DNA of 5,748 bases, taken from contig JADGRS010000229.1 in NCBI GenBank assembly GCA_017880705.1, positions 1-5,748 on the forward strand, in the 5' to 3' direction. Within the stretch, counting starts at the first letter, position 1, and every line of letters starts with the position of its first letter. Shown in pieces: positions 1 to 5,748 of this stretch. Made by a program: the position numbers and the translations under genes. This stretch comes from Burkholderiales bacterium. Its GTDB lineage: Bacteria > Pseudomonadota > Gammaproteobacteria > Burkholderiales > Usitatibacteraceae. A model generated the notes under the pieces. It did no database searches. It was not told where the DNA came from and saw nothing but the letters and a program-made list of their open reading frames with translations.

Positions 1-1844
1 CCTTCGAGGCCGCGCTCCTGGGCGCCCGCGAGGTCGCGTTCACCGTCGTCTCCATGAGCGTGTCGCTCGTGGCCGTGTTCATCCCGATCCTCTTCATGGG
101 CGGGATCGTCGGGCGCCTCTTCCGCGAGTTCGCGGTGACGCTTTCGGTGTCGATCGGCATCTCGCTCGTCGTGTCGCTCACCACCACGCCGATGATGTGC
201 TCGCTCCTGCTGCGGCGCCCCGACGAGCGCGAGCCCGGGCGCATCGCGCGCTGGAGCGAGGCGGCGTTCGACAAGCTGCACAAGGGATACGAGCGCTCGC
301 TTGGGTGGGCGCTGCGGTTTCCGCCGCTCATGCTCTTCGTCTTCTTCGCGACCCTGGTGCTGACCGGGGTTCTCTATTACTACATTCCGAAAGGCTTCTT
401 CCCGCAGCAGGACACCGGCCGCCTCATCGGCTCGGTGCGCGCCGACCAGTCGATCTCCTTCCAGGCGATGAAAGAGAAGCTGAATCGCCTCGCCGGCATC
501 GTGCTGGCGGATCCGGCCGTGGAGAGCGTCACCGCGTTCACCGGCGGCGGGCAGCGCAATACCGCGCAGATGTTCATCGCGCTGAAGCCCCTCAAGCAAC
601 GCAAGGACTCCCTCGACAAGATCCTCGCGCGCCTTCGCCCCGCGCTATCGAAGGAGCCGGGCGCGAACCTCTTCCTCAATCCGATCCAGGACCTGCGCGG
701 CGGCGGTCGCCAGTCCGACGCGAGCCAGCAGTTCACGCTGCGCGCCGACGACTTGAACGAGCTGCGCACCTGGGCCCCGAAGCTCGAGGCGGCGCTGCGC
801 GACGTGCCCGAGCTCACCGACGTGAGCTCCGACCAGCAGGACCGCGGGCTGCAGATGACGCTCGTGATCGATCGCCCCACTGCCGCCCGCATGGGCATCA
901 CTCCGCGCGCGATCGACACGGCGTTGAACCTCGCGTTCGGCCAGGCCGTGGTCTCGACCATCTACCAGGACCGCAACCAGTACCGCGTGGTGATGGAGGC
1001 GGCCCCCCAGTACACGCAGGGCCCGCAAACTCTCGACCAGATCTTCGTGCTCTCGCCCACCCGGGGCCAGGTGCCGCTTTCGGCCTTCTCGCGCTACGAG
1101 GCGACGCTGGCGCCCCTGTCGGTGAACCACCAGGGGCAGTTCGCCGCGGCGACGATCTCGTTCAACCTCGCCGAGGGCGTCGCCATGTCCGAAGCCTCTG
1201 CGGCGATCCGCGACACCATGGCGCGCATCGGCGTTCCGGGCACGATCTACGCATCGTTCGAGGGGACGGCCAAGCTCTTCCAGCAGGGGCTCGACAACCA
1301 GCCGTACCTCATCATCGCGGCGCTCCTCACCGTCTACATCGTGCTCGGCATCCTCTACGAGAGCGTGGTGCACCCGATAACAATTCTCTCGACGCTGCCC
1401 TCCGCCGGCGTGGGGGCGCTCCTCGCGCTGAGGCTCTTCAATGTGGAGTTCTCCCTCATCGCGCTCATCGGCGTGATCCTCCTCATCGGCATCGTGAAGA
1501 AGAACGCGATCCTCATGATCGACTTCGCGCTCGAGACCGAGCGCAAGGGCAAGCGCGATCCGAAGGACGCGATCTACGAAGCCGCGCTGTTGCGCTTCAG
1601 GCCGATCATGATGACCACCATGGCCGCGATGCTCGGCGCGATTCCGCTCGCGCTGGGCATGGGCGACGGCGCGGAGCTGCGCCGGCCGCTCGGCATCTCG
1701 ATCGTGGGCGGCCTGCTCGTGAGCCAGCTCCTCACGCTCTACACGACTCCCGTGATCTATCTCTACCTCGATCGCTTCCGCCTCTGGGCGCGCGGCAAAC
1801 GCCGCTCGCCTTCCGTCGATCTCGCTGCGCAGGCTGGAGACTGA
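1..1844 (+). CDS. mdtC: RND multidrug efflux permease, MdtC/MuxC type (5'-truncated by window edge)
   Basis: Inner-membrane, proton-driven RND (HAE1) permease that pumps drugs or other amphipathic compounds through a periplasmic adaptor to an outer-membrane channel. The reading frame is open from base 3 (first visible residues FEAALLGAREVAFTVVS), so the gene begins before the window. About 613 residues are visible; E. coli MdtC, recalled from memory, has about 1025, so roughly the first 410 are missing. Visible parts, numbered in the fragment: a membrane segment with GGIVGRLFREFAVTLS (about 33-48) and TPMMC (62-66), characteristic of the family; TM7 at about 108-128; the second periplasmic porter/docking region at about 130-430, with IPKGFFPQQDTG and DQSISFQAM; and TM8-12 from about 434, with YIVLGILYES, LPSAGVGALLAL and LIGIVKKNAI. 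The match to MdtC, rather than AcrB, is strong along the whole length. It ends TGA 1842-1844, directly before the outer-membrane partner. No frameshift or missing motif is seen. Confidence 0.95.
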   Translation, partial: FEAALLGAREVAFTVVSMSVSLVAVFIPILFMGGIVGRLFREFAVTLSVSIGISLVVSLTTTPMMCSLLLRRPDEREPGRIARWSEAAFDKLHKGYERSLGWALRFPPLMLFVFFATLVLTGVLYYYIPKGFFPQQDTGRLIGSVRADQSISFQAMKEKLNRLAGIVLADPAVESVTAFTGGGQRNTAQMFIALKPLKQRKDSLDKILARLRPALSKEPGANLFLNPIQDLRGGGRQSDASQQFTLRADDLNELRTWAPKLEAALRDVPELTDVSSDQQDRGLQMTLVIDRPTAARMGITPRAIDTALNLAFGQAVVSTIYQDRNQYRVVMEAAPQYTQGPQTLDQIFVLSPTRGQVPLSAFSRYEATLAPLSVNHQGQFAAATISFNLAEGVAMSEASAAIRDTMARIGVPGTIYASFEGTAKLFQQGLDNQPYLIIAALLTVYIVLGILYESVVHPITILSTLPSAGVGALLALRLFNVEFSLIALIGVILLIGIVKKNAILMIDFALETERKGKRDPKDAIYEAALLRFRPIMMTTMAAMLGAIPLALGMGDGAELRRPLGISIVGGLLVSQLLTLYTTPVIYLYLDRFRLWARGKRRSPSVDLAAQAGD

Positions 1845-1851
1845 GCCTTGA

Positions 1852-1879
1852 ATCCGCCGATAAACGCCGATGAACGCCG
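1852..1879 (+). repeat. Left inverted arm of the palindromic element
   Basis: 28 bp made of decamer-like units (CCGCCGATAA, ACGCCGATGA, ACGCCG). It is the exact reverse complement of 1958-1985. It lies just after the TTG at 1848, so if that start were used the arm would encode PPINADERR at the protein's N-terminus. Confidence 0.95.
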
Positions 1880-1900
1880 CAAAACCACATTCGGGACTTC

Positions 1901-1927
1901 GATCTTGAACAAGCACTGTTCGAGGTC
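1901..1927 (+). other. Inner stem-loop near the centre of the palindromic element
   Basis: GATCTTGAACA (1901-1911) pairs with TGTTCGAGGTC (1917-1927) over 11 positions, two of them G-U in RNA, around the 5-nt loop AGCAC. A further 3 bp (CTT 1897-1899 with AAG 1931-1933) can form after a bulge. That would pull in the first bases of the AAGGGA ribosome binding site used by the downstream gene. The pairing is read directly from the sequence; its formation in the cell is inferred. Confidence 0.5.
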
Positions 1928-1930
1928 TCC

Positions 1931-1936
1931 AAGGGA
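1931..1936 (+). promoter_or_regulatory. Likely ribosome binding site for the outer-membrane lipoprotein gene (TTG 1947 start)
   Basis: AAGGGA lies 10 nt before the TTG at 1947. A competing site, GGAG at 1836-1839, lies 8 nt before the alternative TTG at 1848. Spacing alone does not separate them. The signal peptide and protein length favour 1947. Confidence 0.45.
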
Positions 1937-1946
1937 CGTTTCGCGC

Positions 1947-3380
1947 TTGCGGGGTTACGGCGTTCATCGGCGTTTATCGGCGGATGCATTTGCCGTTGCT
2001 CTTGTCGTCACGCTCGGCGGATGCGCCATCGGCCCGAACTACTCGAAGCCGCCGGTGGAAGTTCCGGCGCAATGGAGGGAAGCCGGCGATTGGGTGGTCG
2101 CGCAGCCGAAGGACGCGTCGCCCAAGGGCAAGTGGTGGGAAGCGTTCAACGATCCCGTGCTGAACGGCCTCGAGGAGCAAGTGGAGGTCTCGAACCAGAC
2201 GCTCGCCGCGGCGGAGGCGCGCTACCGCCAGGCACGTGCCTCGGTGCAGTCCGCGCGCGCCGGCTTCTTTCCGACGATCGGCGGCAGCGCCGGAGCGACG
2301 CGAAGCCGCGCGGGATCGACCCAGGTGGACGCCAATGGCAACGTCTCCATTGGCGGCAGCAGCCGCACGAGCTACACGGCCGGCCTCGACGCACGCTGGG
2401 AGATCGACCTGTGGGGACGCATCCGGCGCCTCGTCGAAGCCGCGCGCGCGGGAGAGCAGGCGAGCGCCGCGGACCTCGAGGCGGCGAAGCTCTCGATCCG
2501 GGCCGAGCTCGCCACGAACTATTTCCAGCTGCGCGTGACCGACGTCACGCGCGATCTCCTCGACGACACGGTCAAGGCGTTCCAGTCCTCGTACGACGTG
2601 ACGCAGAACCGCTATCGGGCGGGCGTGGCCGGAAAAGTCGACGTCGTGCAGGCCCAGGCGCAGTTGCTGAGCACCCAGGCACAGGCGATCGACCTGCGCT
2701 CGACCCGGGCAACCCTCGAGCACGCGATCGCGACCCTGGTCGGCAAGGCGCCGGCGAATTTCTCGCTCGCGCAGGCGAAGCTCGATGCGCGCATTCCCGA
2801 GGTGCCCCCAGCCGTGCCCTCCACCCTCCTCGAGCGGCGCCCCGACATCGCGGCCGCCGAGCGCCGCGTGGCCGCGGCCAACGCGCAGATCGGCGTCGCC
2901 GAGGCCGCCTATTTCCCCGCCCTCAGCCTCACCGGCAGCGTGGGCTTCGCGGGGAACTCGTTCGCCCATCTCTTCACGGCGCCGAACCGCCTCTGGTCCG
3001 TCGGCGCGGGGCTCGCGGGGACGATCCTCGATTTCGGGGGGCGCAGCGCCGCCGTCGCTTCGGCGCGCGCGGCCCATGACGAGACGGTCGCCAACTACCG
3101 CGAGACGGTGCTCACCGCTTTCCAGGACGTCGAGGACAACCTCGCCGCGGTCCACTGGATCGCGGAGGAAACGAAGGTCGAGCAGGAGGCGGTGCGCGCC
3201 GCTCGCGAGAGCGTCGCGCTCACGGTGAACCAGTACAAGGCGGGCACCGTGAGCTTTCTCAACGTCGTGCAGGTGCAGGCCACGCAGCTGAACGAGGAGC
3301 GCACGACGGTGACGCTCCTCGGGCGCCGGCTCGCCGCGACCGTGGCGCTCATCCGCGCGATGGGAGGCGCGTGGGAGTGA
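1947..3380 (+). CDS. Outer-membrane efflux channel lipoprotein, TolC/NodT (OprM/OpmB) family
   Basis: Trimeric outer-membrane exit duct of a tripartite RND pump, the natural partner of the permease just upstream. With the TTG at 1947 the protein has 477 residues, normal for the family. It carries a lipoprotein signal peptide: basic region MRGYGVHRRLSAD, hydrophobic AFAVALVVTLGG, then lipobox Cys26, followed by IGPNYSKPP. Family motifs, in order: a WEAFNDPVL-type segment near the start of the mature protein, ARWEIDLWGRIRR, RAELATNYFQLR, LLERRPDIAAAERRVAAANA, AAYFPALSLTGS and TVSFLNVVQVQATQLNEER. This is the usual doubled OEP repeat layout. The alternative TTG at 1848 gives 510 residues by adding 33 encoded by the repeat element; these hydrophilic residues look unlike a signal sequence. 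No in-frame ATG lies near either site. The oddity is that the whole region before the hydrophobic core is repeat DNA, so the original start may have been replaced. Family call very sure; start moderately sure. Confidence 0.93.
   Translation: MRGYGVHRRLSADAFAVALVVTLGGCAIGPNYSKPPVEVPAQWREAGDWVVAQPKDASPKGKWWEAFNDPVLNGLEEQVEVSNQTLAAAEARYRQARASVQSARAGFFPTIGGSAGATRSRAGSTQVDANGNVSIGGSSRTSYTAGLDARWEIDLWGRIRRLVEAARAGEQASAADLEAAKLSIRAELATNYFQLRVTDVTRDLLDDTVKAFQSSYDVTQNRYRAGVAGKVDVVQAQAQLLSTQAQAIDLRSTRATLEHAIATLVGKAPANFSLAQAKLDARIPEVPPAVPSTLLERRPDIAAAERRVAAANAQIGVAEAAYFPALSLTGSVGFAGNSFAHLFTAPNRLWSVGAGLAGTILDFGGRSAAVASARAAHDETVANYRETVLTAFQDVEDNLAAVHWIAEETKVEQEAVRAARESVALTVNQYKAGTVSFLNVVQVQATQLNEERTTVTLLGRRLAATVALIRAMGGAWE
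3362..3367 (+). promoter_or_regulatory. Ribosome binding site deciding the hydratase start (GTG 3377)
   Basis: GGGAGG lies inside the last codons of the efflux lipoprotein gene. It is 9 nt before GTG 3377 but only 3 nt before GTG 3371, so 3377 is the better start. GTG 3377 shares its last bases with the upstream stop (GTGA 3377-3380), the classic arrangement for translational coupling. Confidence 0.6.
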
Positions 3381-4219
3381 CGGCGGACCTCGAGCGTCTG
3401 CGCGGCTGGATCGGGCGCAGCGAGACGCGCCGCGATGCGATCGGTGCCGCGCCCCTCGTCGCGCTCTCCGCGCTCCTCGATCGCGACGATGCGCCGCCCC
3501 GCGCGGGCGATGCGGCCCCTCCCCTCGCGCACTGGCTCTATTTCCTCCCCGCGTACCGGCAATCGGAGGCCGGCCCCGACGGGCACGCCCTGAAGGGCGA
3601 CTTCCTGCCGCCGGTCCCGCTGCCGCGCCGCATGTGGGCGGGAAGCCGCCTCGAGTTCATCCGTCCCCTCACGGTCGGCTCCGACGCTTCGCGGGTCTCG
3701 ACGATCAAGGACGTGACGATGAAGGAGGGCCGCAGCGGCCCGCTCGTCTTCGTCACCGTGCGGCACGAGGTGAGCGATGCGCAGGGCCCCGTCCTCACCG
3801 ACGAGCACGACATCGTCTATCGCGGCGAGGCCGCGCTGAAGGCGAAGGACACGCCCGCGCCTTCCGGCGAGCAATGGCGACGCCAGATCCAGCCGGACCC
3901 GGTGCTTCTCTTTCGCTACTCGGCTGTCACATTCAACAGCCACCGCATCCATTACGATTACCCCTACGCGACCAAGGTCGAGGGTTATCCGGGACTGGTC
4001 GTGCATGGGCCGCTCACCGCGACGCTCCTCGTCGACCTGCTTCGGCGCAACGTGGCGCAGCTGCGATTGCGAACGTTCAGCTTTCGCGCGTTGAAGCCGC
4101 TCTTCGACACCGCCGACTTCGCGACCTGCGGCTTGCCGGATGAAAAGGGGCGCGGGGCAACGCTCTGGACTCGCGACGATGCGGGCGCGGTGACGATGCA
4201 GGCCGAGGCCGCGTGGTGA
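3377..4219 (+). CDS. MaoC/HTD2-type acyl-CoA hydratase (FAS1-like dehydratase; mesaconyl-C4/itaconyl-CoA hydratase-like)
   Basis: Predicted cytoplasmic hot-dog-fold enzyme that adds water to, or removes it from, an acyl-CoA. The 280-residue length (from GTG 3377) fits the HTD2/mesaconyl-C4-CoA hydratase family. The N-terminal half has the family signatures WLYFLP (53-58), GDFLPPVPLPRRMWAG (74-89), LEFIRPL (92-98), KEGRSGPLVFVTVRHE (116-131) and DIVYR (145-149). The C-terminal hot-dog segment has DPVLLFRYSAVTFNSHRIHY (174-193) followed by EGYPGLVVHGPLTATLL. In typical MaoC enzymes the active-site segment reads GD-x-N-x-x-H. Here the position before FN is Thr, and the N-x-H-R-I-H-Y-D form is, as I recall, normal for this subfamily. 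The substrate cannot be read from the sequence. Such genes usually sit with CoA-transferases or acyl-CoA dehydrogenases, none of which is in the window; instead it overlaps an efflux gene by 4 nt. The alternative start GTG 3371 adds two residues. Confidence 0.85.
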   Translation: MTADLERLRGWIGRSETRRDAIGAAPLVALSALLDRDDAPPRAGDAAPPLAHWLYFLPAYRQSEAGPDGHALKGDFLPPVPLPRRMWAGSRLEFIRPLTVGSDASRVSTIKDVTMKEGRSGPLVFVTVRHEVSDAQGPVLTDEHDIVYRGEAALKAKDTPAPSGEQWRRQIQPDPVLLFRYSAVTFNSHRIHYDYPYATKVEGYPGLVVHGPLTATLLVDLLRRNVAQLRLRTFSFRALKPLFDTADFATCGLPDEKGRGATLWTRDDAGAVTMQAEAAW

Positions 4220-4260
4220 GCGGGTTGCGCGCCGCGCGGACCGCACAACAAGAATTGCTC

Positions 4261-4267
4261 GAGGGGG
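4261..4267 (+). promoter_or_regulatory. Ribosome binding site for corA (ATG 4273)
   Basis: GAGGGGG ends 5 nt before ATG 4273 and fixes that start over the in-frame GTG codons at 4213 and 4216. Those overlap the preceding gene's stop and would add about 20 residues that I do not recognise as part of the CorA family. Confidence 0.65.
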
Positions 4268-4272
4268 GATCC

Positions 4273-5247
4273 ATGCTGGTCAACTGCTGCGCCTACCAGA
4301 ACGGCACCAAGCTCGGCGACATCCCGAAGGAAGCGATCAGCGAGTACGTCAAGCGGCCCGACTGCTTCGTGTGGGTCGCCCTCAAGGAGCCGACCGAGGA
4401 AGAGCTCGAGGAGATGGCCAGCGAGTTCGACCTTCATCCGCTCGCGGTCGAGGACGCGCGCCACGGCCACCAGCGCCCGAAGATCGAGGAGTACGGCAAC
4501 TCGCTCTTCGCGGTGCTGCAGGTGGTCGAGCTGAAGGGCAGCGAGCTCGTCGTCGGCGAGATCGACATCTTCGTCGGGAAGAACTACATCCTCACGGTGC
4601 GCCACCACACCGAGCACGGCTTCGTCGAGGTGCGCGCGCGCGCCGAGAGCGAGCCCGAGCTCCTCGCCCACGGCTCGGGCTTCGTGCTCTACGCCCTGAT
4701 GGACAACATCGTCGACCGCTACTTCCCGGTCGTGGACGCGCTCGAGGTCGAGCTGGAGAAGATCGAGGAGCGCATCTTCGAAGGCGTCGCCGGGGCGTCG
4801 GCGCGCGCCAACATCAAGGACCTTTACGAGCTGAAGCACAAGGGCATGATCGTGCGCCACGCGGTCGAGCCGCTCATCGAGGCCGTGCACAAGCTCTACG
4901 GCGGGCGCGTGCCGCAGGTATGCGTGGGCACGCAGGAGTACTTCCGCGACGTCTACGACCACCTGCTGCGCGTGAGCCAGCAGCTCGACGGGCTGCGCGA
5001 CATGGTGACGATCGCGATGCAGGTGAACCTCTCGATGATCTCGCTTTCGGAGAACGAGGTCACCAAGCGCCTCGCCGCGTACGCCGCGCTGGTCGCGGTG
5101 CCCACGATGATCGCGGGCGTGTACGGCATGAACTTCAAGAACATGCCCGAGCTCAGCTGGGAGTGGGGCTATCCCCTCGCGATCGCGCTCATGGTGGGCC
5201 TCGATACCTTCCTCTGGGTCAAGTTCCGCCGCACCCGCTGGCTGTGA
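4273..5247 (+). CDS. corA: CorA-family magnesium/cobalt (divalent cation) channel
   Basis: Pentameric inner-membrane channel for Mg2+ (also Co2+ or Ni2+ in some members). It has 324 residues from ATG 4273. A large cytoplasmic N-terminal domain runs to about residue 235, with the family segment HPLAVEDARHGHQRPKIEEY (55-74). A long, charged stalk-helix region follows (LEVELEKIEERIFEG at about 157-171, and from about 218 onward). There are two membrane helices, at about 266-283 and 299-316. The hallmark YGMNF is at 284-288 at the end of the first helix, and the periplasmic loop MPELSWEWGYP follows it. The C-terminus is short and basic (KFRRTRWL), as in Thermotoga maritima CorA. The MPEL loop and C-terminus resemble the Thermotoga-type branch more than enteric CorA. 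It begins 53 nt after the hydratase gene with a strong ribosome binding site. Nothing is missing. Exact ion preference cannot be read from the sequence. Confidence 0.95.
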   Translation: MLVNCCAYQNGTKLGDIPKEAISEYVKRPDCFVWVALKEPTEEELEEMASEFDLHPLAVEDARHGHQRPKIEEYGNSLFAVLQVVELKGSELVVGEIDIFVGKNYILTVRHHTEHGFVEVRARAESEPELLAHGSGFVLYALMDNIVDRYFPVVDALEVELEKIEERIFEGVAGASARANIKDLYELKHKGMIVRHAVEPLIEAVHKLYGGRVPQVCVGTQEYFRDVYDHLLRVSQQLDGLRDMVTIAMQVNLSMISLSENEVTKRLAAYAALVAVPTMIAGVYGMNFKNMPELSWEWGYPLAIALMVGLDTFLWVKFRRTRWL

Positions 5248-5748
5248 TCACCTGCGCTCCACGGCAGCCTCCTCGAGCAGCCATTTCCTGAACGAGGCCA
5301 CGGCGCGATTCTCGGTGCTCGCCTCGGGCGTCACGAGATAGTACGAGTAGCTCGTTTGCGCGGTGATGTCGAAGGGAACCGCGAGGCGCTTCGCCTCGAT
5401 CTCGCTCCGCAGCAGTGGCTTCATGGCGAGCGTGACGCCCATGCCCTCGATCGCCGCGTCCAGGGCGAGGGCGGCGTCGCTGAAATGCGGGCCGCGCGTG
5501 GCGTCGATGTCGGTCACGCCGACCGACTGCAGCCAATCGTTCCAGCTCGGGCGCGCGCCCTCCTCGAGCACGGTGTCGTCGTGCAGGAGCGTGTGGTAAC
5601 GCAAGTCCTGGGGCCTGCGAAGGGGGTGCTCCCCTCTCAACAGGCGCGGACGGCACACCGGCACGTAGACCGCGTTGAACACCTCGTCGACGTGGGCGCC
5701 GGGATAAAGGCCGGTCCCGAAGCGCACCATCGCCACTGGCGTGTCTTC
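5248..5748 (-). CDS. LysR-family transcriptional regulator, GcvA-like, C-terminal ligand-binding part (cut by window edge)
   Basis: The minus-strand frame is open to base 5748 (first visible residues EDTPVAMVRFGTG) and ends at TGA 5250-5248, giving 166 residues. The N-terminal winged helix-turn-helix and about 130 residues lie outside the window; the GTG at 5736 is internal. The visible part is the second half of a LysR substrate-binding domain: RFGTGLYPG (9-17), VPVCRPRLL followed by HPLRRPQDL, HTLLHDD, a W-x-x-WL segment, FSDAALALDAAIEGMGVTLA, YSYYLVTP and FRKWLLEEA. These match the GcvA-like group, whose members activate or repress a neighbouring, often divergently transcribed, gene in response to a small ligand. 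The ligand and targets are unknown; the likely target lies beyond the right edge. It converges on corA with the stop codons touching, so it is unlikely to be part of the same regulatory unit. Confidence 0.93.
   Translation of the reverse strand, partial: EDTPVAMVRFGTGLYPGAHVDEVFNAVYVPVCRPRLLRGEHPLRRPQDLRYHTLLHDDTVLEEGARPSWNDWLQSVGVTDIDATRGPHFSDAALALDAAIEGMGVTLAMKPLLRSEIEAKRLAVPFDITAQTSYSYYLVTPEASTENRAVASFRKWLLEEAAVERR

Larger units (their letters stand above)
1852..1985. repeat. 134-nt palindromic repeat element (MITE/REP-like) with perfect 28-bp inverted arms
   Basis: The left arm (1852-1879) and right arm (1958-1985) are exact reverse complements over 28 of 28 bases, separated by 78 nt. 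Each arm is built from 10-bp units of the form ACGCCGATRA (left arm) or CGGCGTTYAT (right arm), about three per arm. Past a small bulge, the pairing resumes for 4 bp (AACC 1883-1886 with GGTT 1953-1956), and an inner hairpin occupies the centre. The element starts 7 nt after the permease stop codon and ends where the hydrophobic core of the next gene's signal peptide begins. From memory, GATGAACGCCGAT-like units recur as dispersed repeats in proteobacterial genomes and give spurious peptides such as PPINADERR on either strand, as here; I could not check this. There is no transposase and no clear target-site duplication. The structure is certain; its mobility is inference. Confidence 0.85.

Noticed and set aside
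1848..1946. TTG 1848 as the start of the efflux lipoprotein
   Set aside because: It has a fair GGAG site 8 nt upstream, but it adds 33 hydrophilic residues before the signal peptide, most of them repeat-encoded, and makes the protein longer than usual. Kept as an alternative, not preferred.
645..1967. Very long minus-strand open frame (440 codons) opposite the RND permease
   Set aside because: It is a GC-rich shadow frame: the composition is dominated by Arg, Glu, Ala and His, no domain is recognisable, and the opposite strand holds a clear RND protein.
1852..1985. Reading the inverted repeat as a rho-independent terminator of the permease transcript
   Set aside because: The arms are separated by 78 nt and are not followed by a T-tract, and the downstream gene is an expected operon partner. 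A terminator is unlikely.
1852..1985. CRISPR array or integron attC site
   Set aside because: There are only two arms and they are inverted, not direct. No spacer series, cas gene or integrase is present, and no attC core-site signature is seen.
1732..1989. Minus-strand open frame of 85 codons through the palindromic element
   Set aside because: It exists because the inverted arms encode the same peptides (PPINADERR, VHRRLSAD) on both strands. It overlaps the permease end and matches no family I recognise.
4225..4256. Possible sigma-70 promoter ahead of corA (TTGCGC, then an A-rich stretch ACAACAAGAATT)
   Set aside because: The -35-like hexamer is only partial and no good -10 hexamer falls at 16-18 nt spacing. 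It is too weak to annotate.

Overview
The window is GC-rich throughout (roughly two thirds G+C by eye), with strong G/C preference at third codon positions. Its gene families (an MdtC/MuxC-type RND pump, a NodT-type outer-membrane lipoprotein, a GcvA-like LysR regulator) are typical of Gram-negative Proteobacteria. A betaproteobacterium is my best guess, but that is inference: there is no rRNA or other phylogenetic marker here. Coding density is very high, and the only non-coding stretches are about 100 nt or less.

Layout: (1) Bases 1-1844, plus strand, hold the C-terminal 613 residues of an RND multidrug-efflux permease of the MdtC type; its beginning lies before the window. (2) At 1852-1985, across the junction with the next gene, sits a 134-nt element with perfect 28-bp inverted arms and a second, imperfect hairpin near its centre. 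It looks like a dispersed palindromic or MITE-like repeat. (3) A TolC/NodT-family outer-membrane efflux lipoprotein ends at 3380. Its most likely start (TTG 1947) lies inside the repeat element, so part of its signal peptide is encoded by repeat DNA. (4) A MaoC/HTD2-type acyl-CoA hydratase (3377-4219) overlaps the efflux gene by a GTGA stop/start. (5) A CorA divalent-cation channel (4273-5247) follows after 53 nt. (6) On the minus strand, a LysR-type regulator (C-terminal 166 residues) converges on corA; the two stop codons abut with no intervening base.

How they work together: the RND permease and the outer-membrane lipoprotein are the inner and outer parts of one tripartite efflux pump, in the gene order known for MdtABC/MuxABC-OpmB systems. 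The adaptor and partner permease would be expected just upstream. The hydratase is translationally coupled to the pump without an obvious shared pathway. CorA has its own good ribosome binding site and may or may not share the transcript. The LysR gene faces the other way and probably regulates something beyond the right edge.

Most of the window is ordinary. The repeat element at the permease/lipoprotein junction is the one part that the gene annotation does not explain. I see no CRISPR array, tRNA, rRNA, transposase, phage gene or undescribed defence system.
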